In this document: in pieces, positions 1 to 7,887 of the stretch
Layout of the letters: each line of letters starts with the position of its first letter
Position numbering within the stretch: position 1 is the first letter of the stretch
Assembly: GCA_003266105.1 (NCBI GenBank)
Contig: MVAA01000047.1
Location: forward strand, 45,525-56,595
DNA from: Methanosphaera sp. rholeuAM6
GTDB taxonomy: Archaea; Methanobacteriota; Methanobacteria; Methanobacteriales; Methanobacteriaceae
Length of the DNA: 11,071 nucleotides
Reading direction: 5' to 3'
Position numbers and translations under genes: made by a program
The notes under the pieces: generated by a model
Databases searched by the model: none
Seen by the model: the letters and a program-made list of their open reading frames with translations, nothing else
What the model was told of the DNA's origin: nothing

Positions 1-1716
1 GTGCCATTAAGAAACTTACGCAGTGAATACATTGGTAAATTTATTGCAGTGGATGGTATTGTTAGAAAAACCGATGAAATTCATCCAAGGATACTGACTG
101 CAGTTTTTGAATGTAGAAGTTGTATGAGACTCTATGAAGTAGAACAGAAATCAAACATCATACATGAACCTGCAGTATGCCAGGAATGTGGTGGAAGATC
201 TTTTAAATTACGACAGGAAGAATCCCGTTACATGGATACACAGACAGTTAAACTACAGGAACCACTGGAAAATCTATCAGGTGGAGATCAGCCAAGACAA
301 ATAAACATCATCTTGGAGGATGATCTGGTTGACACCTTAACTCCAGGAGATAAAATCAGAGTTACGGGAATTCTTAAAACGGTACGTGACGAAAGAACAA
401 AACGATTCAATAATTTCATCTATGGTAATTTCTTTGAACCTTTAGAACAAGAATTTGAAGAGTTGGAAATCAGCGAAGAGGATGAAGAAGAAATCAAAAA
501 ACTTGCCAGTTCACCAGATATTTATGAAAAAATTATCGATTCCACAGCACCTTCAATTCAAGGATACTACGAAGTTAAAGAAGCTATTGCATTCCAATTA
601 TTTGGAGGCAGTGCTAAAATCCTAGAAGATAAGACACACATGAGAGGAGATATGCATATTCTCATAGTTGGAGATCCGGGTATTGGTAAATCACAGATAT
701 TGAAATACGTTTCAAAGCTAGCACCACGTGGTATTTATACTAGTGGTAAAGGAACAAGTGGTGTAGGACTTACCGCCGCAGCTGTTCGTGATGACCTAGG
801 TGGATGGAGTTTGGAAGCAGGTGCATTAGTGCTCGGAGATAAAGGTAACGTATGCGTAGACGAACTTGATAAAATGCGGGAAGAAGACCGTAGTGCTATT
901 CACGAAGCATTAGAACAACAAACAATATCAATTGCCAAAGCCGGAATTATGGCAACACTCAACAGTCGTTGTAGTGTACTTGCAGCAGCAAACCCAAAAT
1001 TCGGAAGGTTTGACAGATATAAATCCATAGCAGAACAAATAGATCTTCCATCACCTATATTATCACGTTTTGATTTAATATTCATTATTGAAGATAAACC
1101 TAATGCAGAAAGAGACCATGATCTTGCAGGACACATTCTTAAAATACATCAAGACCAAAACATCAAATATGTAATTGATCCTGAGTTGATGCGTAAATAC
1201 ATAGCATATGCCAGAAAAACTGTTCATCCAGTTTTATCCAAGGAAGCTGCCAAAGTTTTACAGGATTTCTATGTAACTATGCGTAGTGGAGCTATAGATG
1301 AAGAATCACCAGTTCCTATTACTGCCCGTCAACTTGAAGCTCTTGTTCGTTTGTCAGAAGCAAGTGCAAAAATCCGATTAAGTCCTGAAGTATGTAAGGA
1401 AGATGCTGAACGTGCCATTAAATTACAAGAGGACTGTATGAAACAGGTGGGATATGACCCAGATACTGGTAAAGTTGATATTGACAAAGTTGAAGGTAGA
1501 ACTTCCAAATCTGAAAGAGATAAAATAAACATTATTATTGATGAAATAAAAGAAATTTCGGAAGAATATGGTGGAAGTGCCCCTAAAAATGTTATTTACG
1601 GCAATTTAGCAGATAAATTTAACATTTCAGAAAACAAAGTAGATAATATCATAAATATGCTCACAAGCAAGGGTGTTATTTATTCCCCAACACCAGACCA
1701 TTACAAAATGGCCTAG
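1..1716 (+). CDS. mcm: Replicative DNA helicase MCM, 5'-truncated by window edge
   Basis: Archaeal MCM, the hexameric 3'-5' helicase that unwinds DNA at the replication fork. Numbering from the window edge, the visible 571 residues hold a C4 zinc-binding module (C38, C41, C60, C63) and an OB-fold region with the family stretch TVKLQE near 82-87. The AAA+ core has Walker A GDPGIGKS at 224-231, Walker B with DELD at 287-290, sensor 1 AAAN at 328-331 and the SRFD arginine finger at 355-358. A winged-helix-like domain occupies about 500-571. Family members are usually about 650-700 residues, so roughly 100 N-terminal residues (subdomain A) lie upstream. The GTG at position 1 is therefore read as an internal Val codon, not a start. 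No intein interrupts the ATPase motifs. The gene ends in TAG, 122 bases before aIF2-beta. Identity is very secure; only the 5' end is missing. Confidence 0.96.
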   Translation: MPLRNLRSEYIGKFIAVDGIVRKTDEIHPRILTAVFECRSCMRLYEVEQKSNIIHEPAVCQECGGRSFKLRQEESRYMDTQTVKLQEPLENLSGGDQPRQINIILEDDLVDTLTPGDKIRVTGILKTVRDERTKRFNNFIYGNFFEPLEQEFEELEISEEDEEEIKKLASSPDIYEKIIDSTAPSIQGYYEVKEAIAFQLFGGSAKILEDKTHMRGDMHILIVGDPGIGKSQILKYVSKLAPRGIYTSGKGTSGVGLTAAAVRDDLGGWSLEAGALVLGDKGNVCVDELDKMREEDRSAIHEALEQQTISIAKAGIMATLNSRCSVLAAANPKFGRFDRYKSIAEQIDLPSPILSRFDLIFIIEDKPNAERDHDLAGHILKIHQDQNIKYVIDPELMRKYIAYARKTVHPVLSKEAAKVLQDFYVTMRSGAIDEESPVPITARQLEALVRLSEASAKIRLSPEVCKEDAERAIKLQEDCMKQVGYDPDTGKVDIDKVEGRTSKSERDKINIIIDEIKEISEEYGGSAPKNVIYGNLADKFNISENKVDNIINMLTSKGVIYSPTPDHYKMA

Positions 1717-1779
1717 AAAAAATTAAGTAATAAGCAGAATAAATAGTAAATTATAATGAATAATTTATGAGAAATATTA

Positions 1780-1832
1780 TTTTATACTATTAATCATTAA
1801 TAACGATAATTGTTAAAGAAAAAGATGGAGGT
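1780..1832 (+). promoter_or_regulatory. Candidate promoter and ribosome-binding site of aIF2-beta
   Basis: A TATA-like TTTTATACTA lies at 1780-1789. A start of transcription about 25 bases downstream would leave a leader of roughly 29 bases. That leader carries a strong Shine-Dalgarno GGAGGT at 1827-1832, six bases before the ATG at 1839. An inverted repeat with ATTAAT arms (1789-1794 and 1796-1801) overlaps the region between TATA box and expected start. The ribosome-binding site is clear. The promoter rests on spacing and AT-rich matches in an AT-rich genome and is only a candidate. Confidence 0.4.
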
Positions 1833-1838
1833 TAATTA

Positions 1839-2267
1839 ATGGCAAAAACTGATAAAGAATTTGAAGAGTATGAAGCTTTATTAGATAAAGCATATGAACA
1901 ATTACCTGACAGAGTATTTGAATCAATCAGATTTAAAATTCCTAAGGGATATTCGGTTATTCAAGGGAATCGTACAATTATTAAAAACTTTGGTGATGTA
2001 TCAAGTACATTAAACAGAGACCCTCAACACGTATTGAAATATTTGCTTAGAGAATTGGGTACATCCGGAAATGTTGAAGGAAACCGGGCAATACTTCAAG
2101 GTAAATTCACACATTACGTAATAAACGACCGTATAAAAGAATATGTAGACAACTTTGTAATATGTCATGAATGCAACAGGCCAGATACAGTCATTATACG
2201 TGAAGACCGTATTGATATGTTAAAATGTAGTGCTTGTGGGGCAAGAGCACCACTTAAATCATTATAA
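1839..2267 (+). CDS. Translation initiation factor aIF2 subunit beta
   Basis: Beta subunit of archaeal initiation factor 2, the heterotrimer that delivers initiator Met-tRNA to the small ribosomal subunit. The 142-residue length is typical for the archaeal protein. It starts with a short helical segment (about 5-25, which in the family contacts the gamma subunit). A central alpha-beta domain follows (about 30-100), with the family-like stretch around residues 48-90 including the DPQHVLKYLLRELG region. A C-terminal zinc ribbon has C109, C112, C130 and C133. The ATG follows GGAGGT at six bases, which fixes the start. The gene ends in tandem stops (TAA TAG at 2265-2270). It sits 122 bases after MCM and 103 bases before the NMD3-like gene; a T run in the second gap suggests it may be transcribed at least partly on its own. 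Confidence 0.95.
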   Translation: MAKTDKEFEEYEALLDKAYEQLPDRVFESIRFKIPKGYSVIQGNRTIIKNFGDVSSTLNRDPQHVLKYLLRELGTSGNVEGNRAILQGKFTHYVINDRIKEYVDNFVICHECNRPDTVIIREDRIDMLKCSACGARAPLKSL

Positions 2268-2290
2268 TAGTAAGAAAAACTATTATAATA

Positions 2291-2297
2291 TTTTTTT
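2291..2297 (+). terminator. Oligo-T candidate terminator after aIF2-beta
   Basis: A run of seven T on the plus strand begins 23 bases after the aIF2-beta stop. Archaeal RNA polymerase commonly terminates at oligo-T without needing a hairpin, and a second TTTTT follows at 2317-2321. The flanking AT-rich sequence makes a chance run quite possible. Confidence 0.4.
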
Positions 2298-2370
2298 AAG
2301 CTCCAATAAAAAACTCTTTTTACGATGAAAAAAAATTATAATCTAATTCTTTAAATATAGAGAGGATATA

Positions 2371-3411
2371 ATGTTTTGTTTACTATGCAACAGCGAAGAA
2401 AAGTTATTTGATGGATTATGTAAAAATTGTTATGTCAAAGAATTTGAACTTATCCAAGTGCCGGAATATGTGACCTTTATGGTATGTTCCCATTGTGGAG
2501 CTACATTAAAACATGATAAATGGATTCAGACAGCATATTATGATGATGAAATAATTAATGACGCCATACAAAAGGACATTACGGTCAATGAAAAGTTAAA
2601 GGACGCTGAAATAACAACGGAAATACTTACAAACAGGGGTACAATGTATGATTGTATTATCCATGCAAATGGACAAGTCCTTGAAGAGTTTATTGAAAAA
2701 GAGTATCCGATAGAAGTTAAGGTTGAAAAAGGGGTTTGTCCGGACTGCAGTAAATTTTATTCCGGATATTATGAAGCGGTTATACAGTTAAGGGCTGATA
2801 ACAGAAAACTTGAAGATGAAGAAATCAAAAATGCAGACAAATTCATTTCAAGCGAAATACAAAGATTGTGCAAAACAAACAAGTTGGCTTACGTGACTGA
2901 GAGAATAGTCCTGAAAGAAGGTATTGACTATCAGGTGGGTTCCCATAATGCAGCCCATAAAATAGCCGAGAACATGCAAAAACAATTCGGTGGAATAATT
3001 ACAGAATCCCGAAAAATAGTAGGTCATGACAAATCAAAAAGCAAGGACTTGTATCGTTCGTGGATTTCCGTACGATTACCGTCTTTTCATAAAAACGATT
3101 TCATTGAATATAAAGACAATATATTAATGATAGAAAAAATTGGCAGTCATAAATTTGTCGGACGGAATCTGGACAGATATGAATCAGAATCAATCAGTTG
3201 GAAAGAATATGATAAAATTAAAAAGGTTGGAAATACTGAAGATGTTAAAGTGACAACTGTAACCAATGTAACGCCGACAGAAATTCAGGTATTGGATCCC
3301 GACAATTACAGTACGGTTGATTTAAAAAAGAATGATAACCTGGAAAACATTAATATTGGTCAGGAGATTAATGTTATTAAGTTTAAAAACAAGATATACA
3401 TATTAATATAA
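2371..3411 (+). CDS. Archaeal NMD3-like protein
   Basis: Homologue of eukaryotic NMD3, the adaptor that binds the large ribosomal subunit during late maturation and export. Archaea have no nucleus, so the archaeal role is presumed to be in large-subunit biogenesis or quality control. The N-terminus carries the hallmark cysteine pairs: C3/C6 and C17/C20, then C39/C42, and a further pair at C123/C126. These form zinc-binding modules. The remaining domain (about 130-346) is mixed alpha/beta, with a predicted beta-rich C-terminal section (about 280-346). At 346 residues it matches the shorter archaeal form, without the export signals of eukaryotic NMD3. The ATG at 2371 follows a modest GAGG at 2362-2365. 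TyrRS starts only 25 bases downstream, so the two are probably co-transcribed. Family assignment is confident; function in archaea is inferred. Confidence 0.88.
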   Translation: MFCLLCNSEEKLFDGLCKNCYVKEFELIQVPEYVTFMVCSHCGATLKHDKWIQTAYYDDEIINDAIQKDITVNEKLKDAEITTEILTNRGTMYDCIIHANGQVLEEFIEKEYPIEVKVEKGVCPDCSKFYSGYYEAVIQLRADNRKLEDEEIKNADKFISSEIQRLCKTNKLAYVTERIVLKEGIDYQVGSHNAAHKIAENMQKQFGGIITESRKIVGHDKSKSKDLYRSWISVRLPSFHKNDFIEYKDNILMIEKIGSHKFVGRNLDRYESESISWKEYDKIKKVGNTEDVKVTTVTNVTPTEIQVLDPDNYSTVDLKKNDNLENINIGQEINVIKFKNKIYILI

Positions 3412-3436
3412 ATTAAAGAAGAATGGAGGAGAAAAT

Positions 3437-4396
3437 ATGGATAATGACACAGCAATAGAAAAGATTTCAAGAGATACTTCTGAAATTATAGAATTAAGTG
3501 AATTAAAGGAACTGTTAAACAGGGATGAAAAGGTAGCATACGTGGGATTTGAACCTTCAGGTAAAGTTCATTTAGGTCACGCATTAACTATTAAGAAAAT
3601 GAAAGCATTGCAGGAAGCCGGTTTTAAAATTAAAATATTCATAGCAAACCTGCACGCATACCTAAACGGTAAAGGAACACTGGCAGAGATAAATGAAACA
3701 GCAGCTTATAACATTAAATGTTTCAAAGCATTAGGTCTTGATGAAAAAGATACCGATTTTATTCTCGGTTCTGATCGTATGTCTAAGGAATATATGGTAA
3801 GAGTATTCCGTGCAGCCACATTAATTACCATTCAAAGAGCTCAAAGAAGTATGGCACAAGTATCCCGTGATGAAACACACAATGTTGCTGAAGCAATATA
3901 TCCAGTCATGCAAGCATTGGATATTGATGATTTAAACGTTAACGTGGCTGTTGGAGGTATGGAACAAAGAAAAATTCACATGTTGGCCAGAGAAATTCTG
4001 CCAAAATTAGGTGTGGAACCACCAGTATGTATTCACATCCCATTAATTCATGGAACTGACGGATCAGATAAGATGAGCAGCAGCAAAGGTAACTTCATTG
4101 CTATTGATGACTCTCCAAAGGAAATTAAAAACAAGATAAATAAAAGTTTCTGTCCTACAGGTGTTGTCGAAGACAATCCTGTTATTGAAATGGCACATTA
4201 CTACATATTTGATGAACATGAAAAAATGTTAATTGAAAGACCTGAAAAATTTGGCGGAAACCTTGAACTAACAGAAGAGGAACTGATTGACATTTTCTCA
4301 AAAGAAGAATTACATCCTATGGATTTAAAAAATACTGTCAGCAAATACTTAATTGACCGTTTTGCTTCTGCACGGGAATACATGGAAACACATTAA
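3437..4396 (+). CDS. tyrS: Tyrosyl-tRNA synthetase (archaeal type)
   Basis: Class I aminoacyl-tRNA synthetase that activates tyrosine with ATP and charges tRNA-Tyr in the cytoplasm. The HIGH motif appears as HLGH at 45-48 and the KMSKS loop as KMSSS at 212-216. Residues expected in the tyrosine pocket by comparison with the Methanocaldococcus jannaschii enzyme are all present: Y35, Y155, Q159, D162 and Q177. The spacing among the last four equals that of the reference Y151/Q155/D158/Q173. The 319-residue length is typical of the compact archaeal/eukaryotic form, which lacks the bacterial S4-like domain. The ATG follows GGAGGA at 3425-3430 with six bases of spacing. It lies between the NMD3-like gene (25 bases upstream) and an unknown gene (17 bases downstream), consistent with one operon. 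Confidence 0.97.
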   Translation: MDNDTAIEKISRDTSEIIELSELKELLNRDEKVAYVGFEPSGKVHLGHALTIKKMKALQEAGFKIKIFIANLHAYLNGKGTLAEINETAAYNIKCFKALGLDEKDTDFILGSDRMSKEYMVRVFRAATLITIQRAQRSMAQVSRDETHNVAEAIYPVMQALDIDDLNVNVAVGGMEQRKIHMLAREILPKLGVEPPVCIHIPLIHGTDGSDKMSSSKGNFIAIDDSPKEIKNKINKSFCPTGVVEDNPVIEMAHYYIFDEHEKMLIERPEKFGGNLELTEEELIDIFSKEELHPMDLKNTVSKYLIDRFASAREYMETH

Positions 4397-4413
4397 AAAA
4401 AAGGTGAAATAAT

Positions 4414-4746
4414 ATGGTTAAACATACAATGCGCGTATTATCAGGACTACAACCTAAGCAAGTAGACCAAATGATTAACGAATATCATTTAAACATGCTT
4501 CAAAATGAAAGAGGCATCATACTCTTCGAAGGAGAACTTGAAGATTTAAGACGTGCAAGCAAACATGTCGTTGACGTTACTTTACCGCCTGGCCCTACAG
4601 TTTCAGATATAAAGGCAGCTGTTGACAACTTTGATGTTCAACTAAAACAGTCAGATTCAGGTCCGCAACTACATGGTACCTATGAAGAAATAAACAATGC
4701 CGTTAACTTTATTGTAGACATTATGACTAAAAGATTAGAGATTTAA
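4414..4746 (+). CDS. Unknown 110-residue protein with internal duplication
   Basis: I do not recognise the family. The protein is small, soluble-looking, and has no signal peptide, membrane segment or cysteine. It appears to be two copies of one unit of about 42 residues: residues 14-55 and 63-103 align with a single one-residue gap. Identical positions are Q30/Q79, G34/G83, G40/G88, E43/E91, A48/A96, V53/V101 and D54/D102. Several conservative pairs also match (Y24/F73, L26/V75, L45/I93, V55/I103). Each unit reads as helix, strand, turn, helix. A proline/glycine linker (PPGP, 58-61) separates them. The start is supported by GGTGA at 4403-4407, six bases before ATG, and by the 17-base gap to TyrRS, suggesting co-translation with it. 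Its stop overlaps the stop of the convergent tmk gene. It is very probably a real gene; function unknown. Confidence 0.85.
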   Translation: MVKHTMRVLSGLQPKQVDQMINEYHLNMLQNERGIILFEGELEDLRRASKHVVDVTLPPGPTVSDIKAAVDNFDVQLKQSDSGPQLHGTYEEINNAVNFIVDIMTKRLEI

Positions 4747-5342
4747 TCTTTTCTAATCATTTCCAATTTTTCCTTAACCACTTTTCTTATATTTTCCTGA
4801 ACTTCTTCGATTGTTTTGTCTGCATCAATAACAACAATATTCTCTTCAACATCCAATAATGCCAAATAGTTCTTCCTTGTTTTTTCTAAAAAGCTTATGC
4901 TTTCAAACACTTCCTCCCTGTCACAACGATTTATGGCTTCTTTTTCGTTTAAGTCAAGAAGTATTGTTAAATCCGGCCGTGGCGTATGAAGATTTACTTC
5001 ATAAATCCACTTAGGATCTATTGATGAATTGTTCTGATAACATATGCTTGAATAGAAAGATCTGTCACTTATAAGTATTAAATCGGCAGACCCTTTTGCA
5101 TCAAGTATCTCTTGCTTTAATGTTAACCTATCCGCCGCAAAAAGTAACGTTAGCTTTTGTTGATTGATATCATTTGTTGATTCAGGATTTAAAAGTTCTT
5201 TTCTTATCAACTGTCCTATATCCGATTTCGTTGGTTCAACTATTATCTTTGTTTTGTAATCGTTTTCTTTTAACCAAATATCAAGTAATTCCGTTTGTGA
5301 TGATTTTCCTGCACCATCTATTCCTTCAAGTACTATGTACAT
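4743..5342 (-). CDS. tmk: Thymidylate kinase (dTMP kinase)
   Basis: Cytoplasmic P-loop kinase that phosphorylates dTMP to dTDP using ATP, an essential step to dTTP. The 199 residues carry the P-loop GIDGAGKSS at 7-15, the LFAADR stretch at 67-72 and the DRSFYSSICYQ nucleotide-binding motif at 93-103. The TPRPDLTILLDL strand is at 120-131, and Arg-bearing LID residues lie around R139 and R142. Length and motif order match the standard family. The minus-strand ATG at 5342 is preceded by GGTGA (plus-strand positions 5347-5351) with four bases of spacing. The gene converges on the unknown 110-residue gene, sharing the TTAA at 4743-4746 so that each strand reads TAA. It is divergent from the U32 gene, with a 90-base promoter region between. 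Confidence 0.96.
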   Translation of the reverse strand: MYIVLEGIDGAGKSSQTELLDIWLKENDYKTKIIVEPTKSDIGQLIRKELLNPESTNDINQQKLTLLFAADRLTLKQEILDAKGSADLILISDRSFYSSICYQNNSSIDPKWIYEVNLHTPRPDLTILLDLNEKEAINRCDREEVFESISFLEKTRKNYLALLDVEENIVVIDADKTIEEVQENIRKVVKEKLEMIRKD

Positions 5343-5432
5343 CTTTTCACCAAAAAAATAAATATTTATTATTTTATATTATGTTAATCAATATTTTAAT
5401 AGAATACTATGATATAGTGGGGTTGTTGAAAA
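5343..5432. promoter_or_regulatory. Divergent promoter region tmk / U32 gene
   Basis: This 90-base AT-rich gap must serve both divergent genes. It contains a perfect 14-base palindrome AATAAATATTTATT at 5357-5370. For the plus-strand gene, ATATTTTAAT at 5391-5400 is a fair TATA candidate, placing transcription start near 5420 and the GTG start at 5433. For tmk, the minus-strand ATATAAAAT (plus 5371-5379) could act as TATA box, giving a very short leader that would still hold GGTGA. Box positions are guesses from spacing; the divergent arrangement itself is certain. Confidence 0.35.
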
Positions 5433-7880
5433 GTGACTTATGAAAATTGTAAAATTCTTTCACCTGTGGGTTCTATGGACGTTTTAAAGTCTGCTGTTTT
5501 TAGTGGTGCCGATTGTGTCTATCTATCCGGCAAAAACTATGGTGCCAGGGATTACGCTGAAAATTTTGATTATGATGAACTAAAAGAAGCTGTAACTTTC
5601 TGTCATAAGTATAACGTTCAAGTTTTCGTTACAGTGAATATTTCCATTTTGGAAAGGGAAATCCCCAAGGTGATAGATTACGTGTACTATCTGTATTGTC
5701 AGGGCGTGGATGCCATTATTGTTCAGGATATTGGTCTTTTCAGCATTATCAGGGAATTGATTCCCGATTTAAATATTCATGCTTCAACCCAGATGACTGT
5801 TTATGATTATTCCTTTGTTAAATGGTTATGTGAAAATGGTATTTCTAGCGTGAATCTGTCACGTGAAGTTCCTTTAAGTAGAATTAGAGATATTTCCCGT
5901 AAATTACGAGAGTTTGACTGTGACGTTAATCTGGAAGTTTTTGTTCATGGAGCTTTATGCTACTGTTATTCGGGTCAATGTCTTATGTCATCATTTTTAG
6001 GTGGTCGCAGCGGTAACAGGGGATTATGTGCCCAACCTTGTCGTATGCGTTATGCTTTAAAAGACGATTACAATACGTTGCTGGAGGATGAAAACTATCT
6101 GTTAAGCACCAGGGATTTGTGTACTTATCATAACGTCAAGGATTTCATTGAAGCTGGAGTGAATTGTTTAAAGATTGAAGGCAGAATGAAATCATCACAA
6201 TACGTTTCAAGCACGACTTTTGCCTATAGAAATGCGGTAGATGATAATTTTAATAAGGAAGATTATTTGTTGTTAAATCTTGCATTCAATAGAGGCTTTA
6301 CTGAAGGTTACATTTCGGGCAAAAATCCATGTGATGTTGTAGGAAGAAATCGTGCAGGAAACCAAGGTTATCCTATTGGCAGGGTAATTAAATCAAATGA
6401 TAGGGAGATTACTATTAAATTTACCAATAAACGTTTTCCGACAAAAATCGTTAATGGTGATGGTTTGAAATTTGAGTTTGAAGGTGAAAGCTGTGGAATG
6501 TACGTTAGTAAAATTATTTCCCAAACAAGAAATAAAATTACTGTAAGAGCAAAAAAGGGAATGTTTATAGAAAAAGATTCAATGGTGTATATCACATATT
6601 CAAAATATCTTAAAGATAAAACAAAAATGATAATAAATGAAAAGAACATTCATAAAATAGACATTAACTTGGCAATTACTATAAATAATCAACAGGAAAT
6701 GCAAGTAAAAGCAAGTAGTGATTTGTTGGAAAAATCGGTTATGTACACCAGCAAAGAAAAATTTCAAAAAGCAAAAAACAAACCCTTAACAAAAGAAAAC
6801 CTAAACCAACAGCTCCAAAAAACAAAAGACACCCCTTACAACATAAAAAACATAAGCTATACCAACTTCAAAAACGACCTTTTCATGCCAATCTCCACCA
6901 TAAACAAAATAAGAAGAGAACTAATTCAAAAAATAGACAAACAAATAACACGAAAACAAAACCCAACAAAAGAAGAAAAGGAAAGCATAAAAAAAGCAAT
7001 AAACACATTTAAAAACAAACACTATATTGAAAACAAAACATCCACAGAAGAAAAATGGAACGTATACATAAACGATCCGCAACAAACTGAAATACTAAAA
7101 AAGTACCCATACATAACAAGCATCTACTATGATGCCAGCTACAACTATAAAAACATTGCCGAATACACAGAAAACATAACAGAACAACTAATACAAATCA
7201 ATAAAACAAACCCCGATAAAGAATTAATATGGATTTTACCGCAGATACTGCTTGACAAAGACCTGCCACAGATAACAGAAAACATAACAAAACTGCAAAA
7301 CAATGGAATAAACATAAAAATACAGACAGACAACATAGGAATTGCAGTTAACCTAGAGGTTGAAAAATATGGAAATAATCTTAACATATACAATAATTAC
7401 ACAATAAAAAAACTGGCACAAAATCCGGGATTCAAAAAACTGACAGTATCCAATGAGATTTCATACAACGATTTGAAACTTCTGAACAATACCTATTGTG
7501 AACTAGAATACATAATATTTGGACACATACAACTAATGATAACAAAGGATAACTTTGAAGACCTTATCGAAGAAGAAATAACGAATACATACTACCTGAT
7601 AGACAAAAGAAACAACAGATACCCGATGAAAAAAGACTGCTACCAAAACAGCCACATCTTCGATTACAGAATACTGAACCTGGAAAATCACATGGAAAGA
7701 CTAAGAAAAACAAACATAAACAACTTCACTATAGACTGCAGATTCTTCAACAAGACAGATACGGAAAAAATACTCGAACACTTCCAGAAAATAAAGAACA
7801 ATCAATATGAAAAACTAGAATTAACAAAAAACAACAAATTCTTCATGGGAAACATAGAAATGGGAGTGTACAAAAAATAA
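5433..7880 (+). CDS. Peptidase U32 family protein, long form with extended C-terminus
   Basis: Member of the U32 'collagenase-like' family. Characterised relatives (RlhA, TrhP, UbiU/UbiV) work in RNA or quinone hydroxylation and several carry Fe-S clusters, so a modifying role is more likely than proteolysis. The U32 domain spans about 5-300. The family signature is at 168-186 (EVFVHGALC, then G181, C183 and S186). Further cysteines at C199 and C203, with C178 and C230 nearby, are candidate cluster ligands. A beta-barrel-like region follows (about 305-392), then a long Lys/Asn/Thr-rich C-terminal part (about 400-815) recalling the RlhA-type (DUF3656-like) extension. GTG at 5433 is chosen because it directly precedes the conserved N-terminal strand; the upstream GTGGGG is a weak ribosome-binding site. 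Base composition changes sharply near codon 400. Specific substrate unknown. Confidence 0.88.
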   Translation: MTYENCKILSPVGSMDVLKSAVFSGADCVYLSGKNYGARDYAENFDYDELKEAVTFCHKYNVQVFVTVNISILEREIPKVIDYVYYLYCQGVDAIIVQDIGLFSIIRELIPDLNIHASTQMTVYDYSFVKWLCENGISSVNLSREVPLSRIRDISRKLREFDCDVNLEVFVHGALCYCYSGQCLMSSFLGGRSGNRGLCAQPCRMRYALKDDYNTLLEDENYLLSTRDLCTYHNVKDFIEAGVNCLKIEGRMKSSQYVSSTTFAYRNAVDDNFNKEDYLLLNLAFNRGFTEGYISGKNPCDVVGRNRAGNQGYPIGRVIKSNDREITIKFTNKRFPTKIVNGDGLKFEFEGESCGMYVSKIISQTRNKITVRAKKGMFIEKDSMVYITYSKYLKDKTKMIINEKNIHKIDINLAITINNQQEMQVKASSDLLEKSVMYTSKEKFQKAKNKPLTKENLNQQLQKTKDTPYNIKNISYTNFKNDLFMPISTINKIRRELIQKIDKQITRKQNPTKEEKESIKKAINTFKNKHYIENKTSTEEKWNVYINDPQQTEILKKYPYITSIYYDASYNYKNIAEYTENITEQLIQINKTNPDKELIWILPQILLDKDLPQITENITKLQNNGINIKIQTDNIGIAVNLEVEKYGNNLNIYNNYTIKKLAQNPGFKKLTVSNEISYNDLKLLNNTYCELEYIIFGHIQLMITKDNFEDLIEEEITNTYYLIDKRNNRYPMKKDCYQNSHIFDYRILNLENHMERLRKTNINNFTIDCRFFNKTDTEKILEHFQKIKNNQYEKLELTKNNKFFMGNIEMGVYKK

Positions 7881-7887
7881 TTGAAAG

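Noticed and set aside
1..1716. Complete MCM gene starting with GTG at position 1
   Set aside because: The N-terminal subdomain of about 100 residues expected in archaeal MCM is missing and the first codons read as mid-domain sequence, so the window edge cuts the gene.
1717..1838. Replication origin next to MCM
   Set aside because: No repeated origin-recognition boxes, no long AT-rich unwinding element flanked by them, and no cdc6/orc1 gene in the window.
5174..5443. Plus-strand 89-residue reading frame
   Set aside because: It is antisense to the thymidylate kinase N-terminus including the P-loop and runs through the promoter region.
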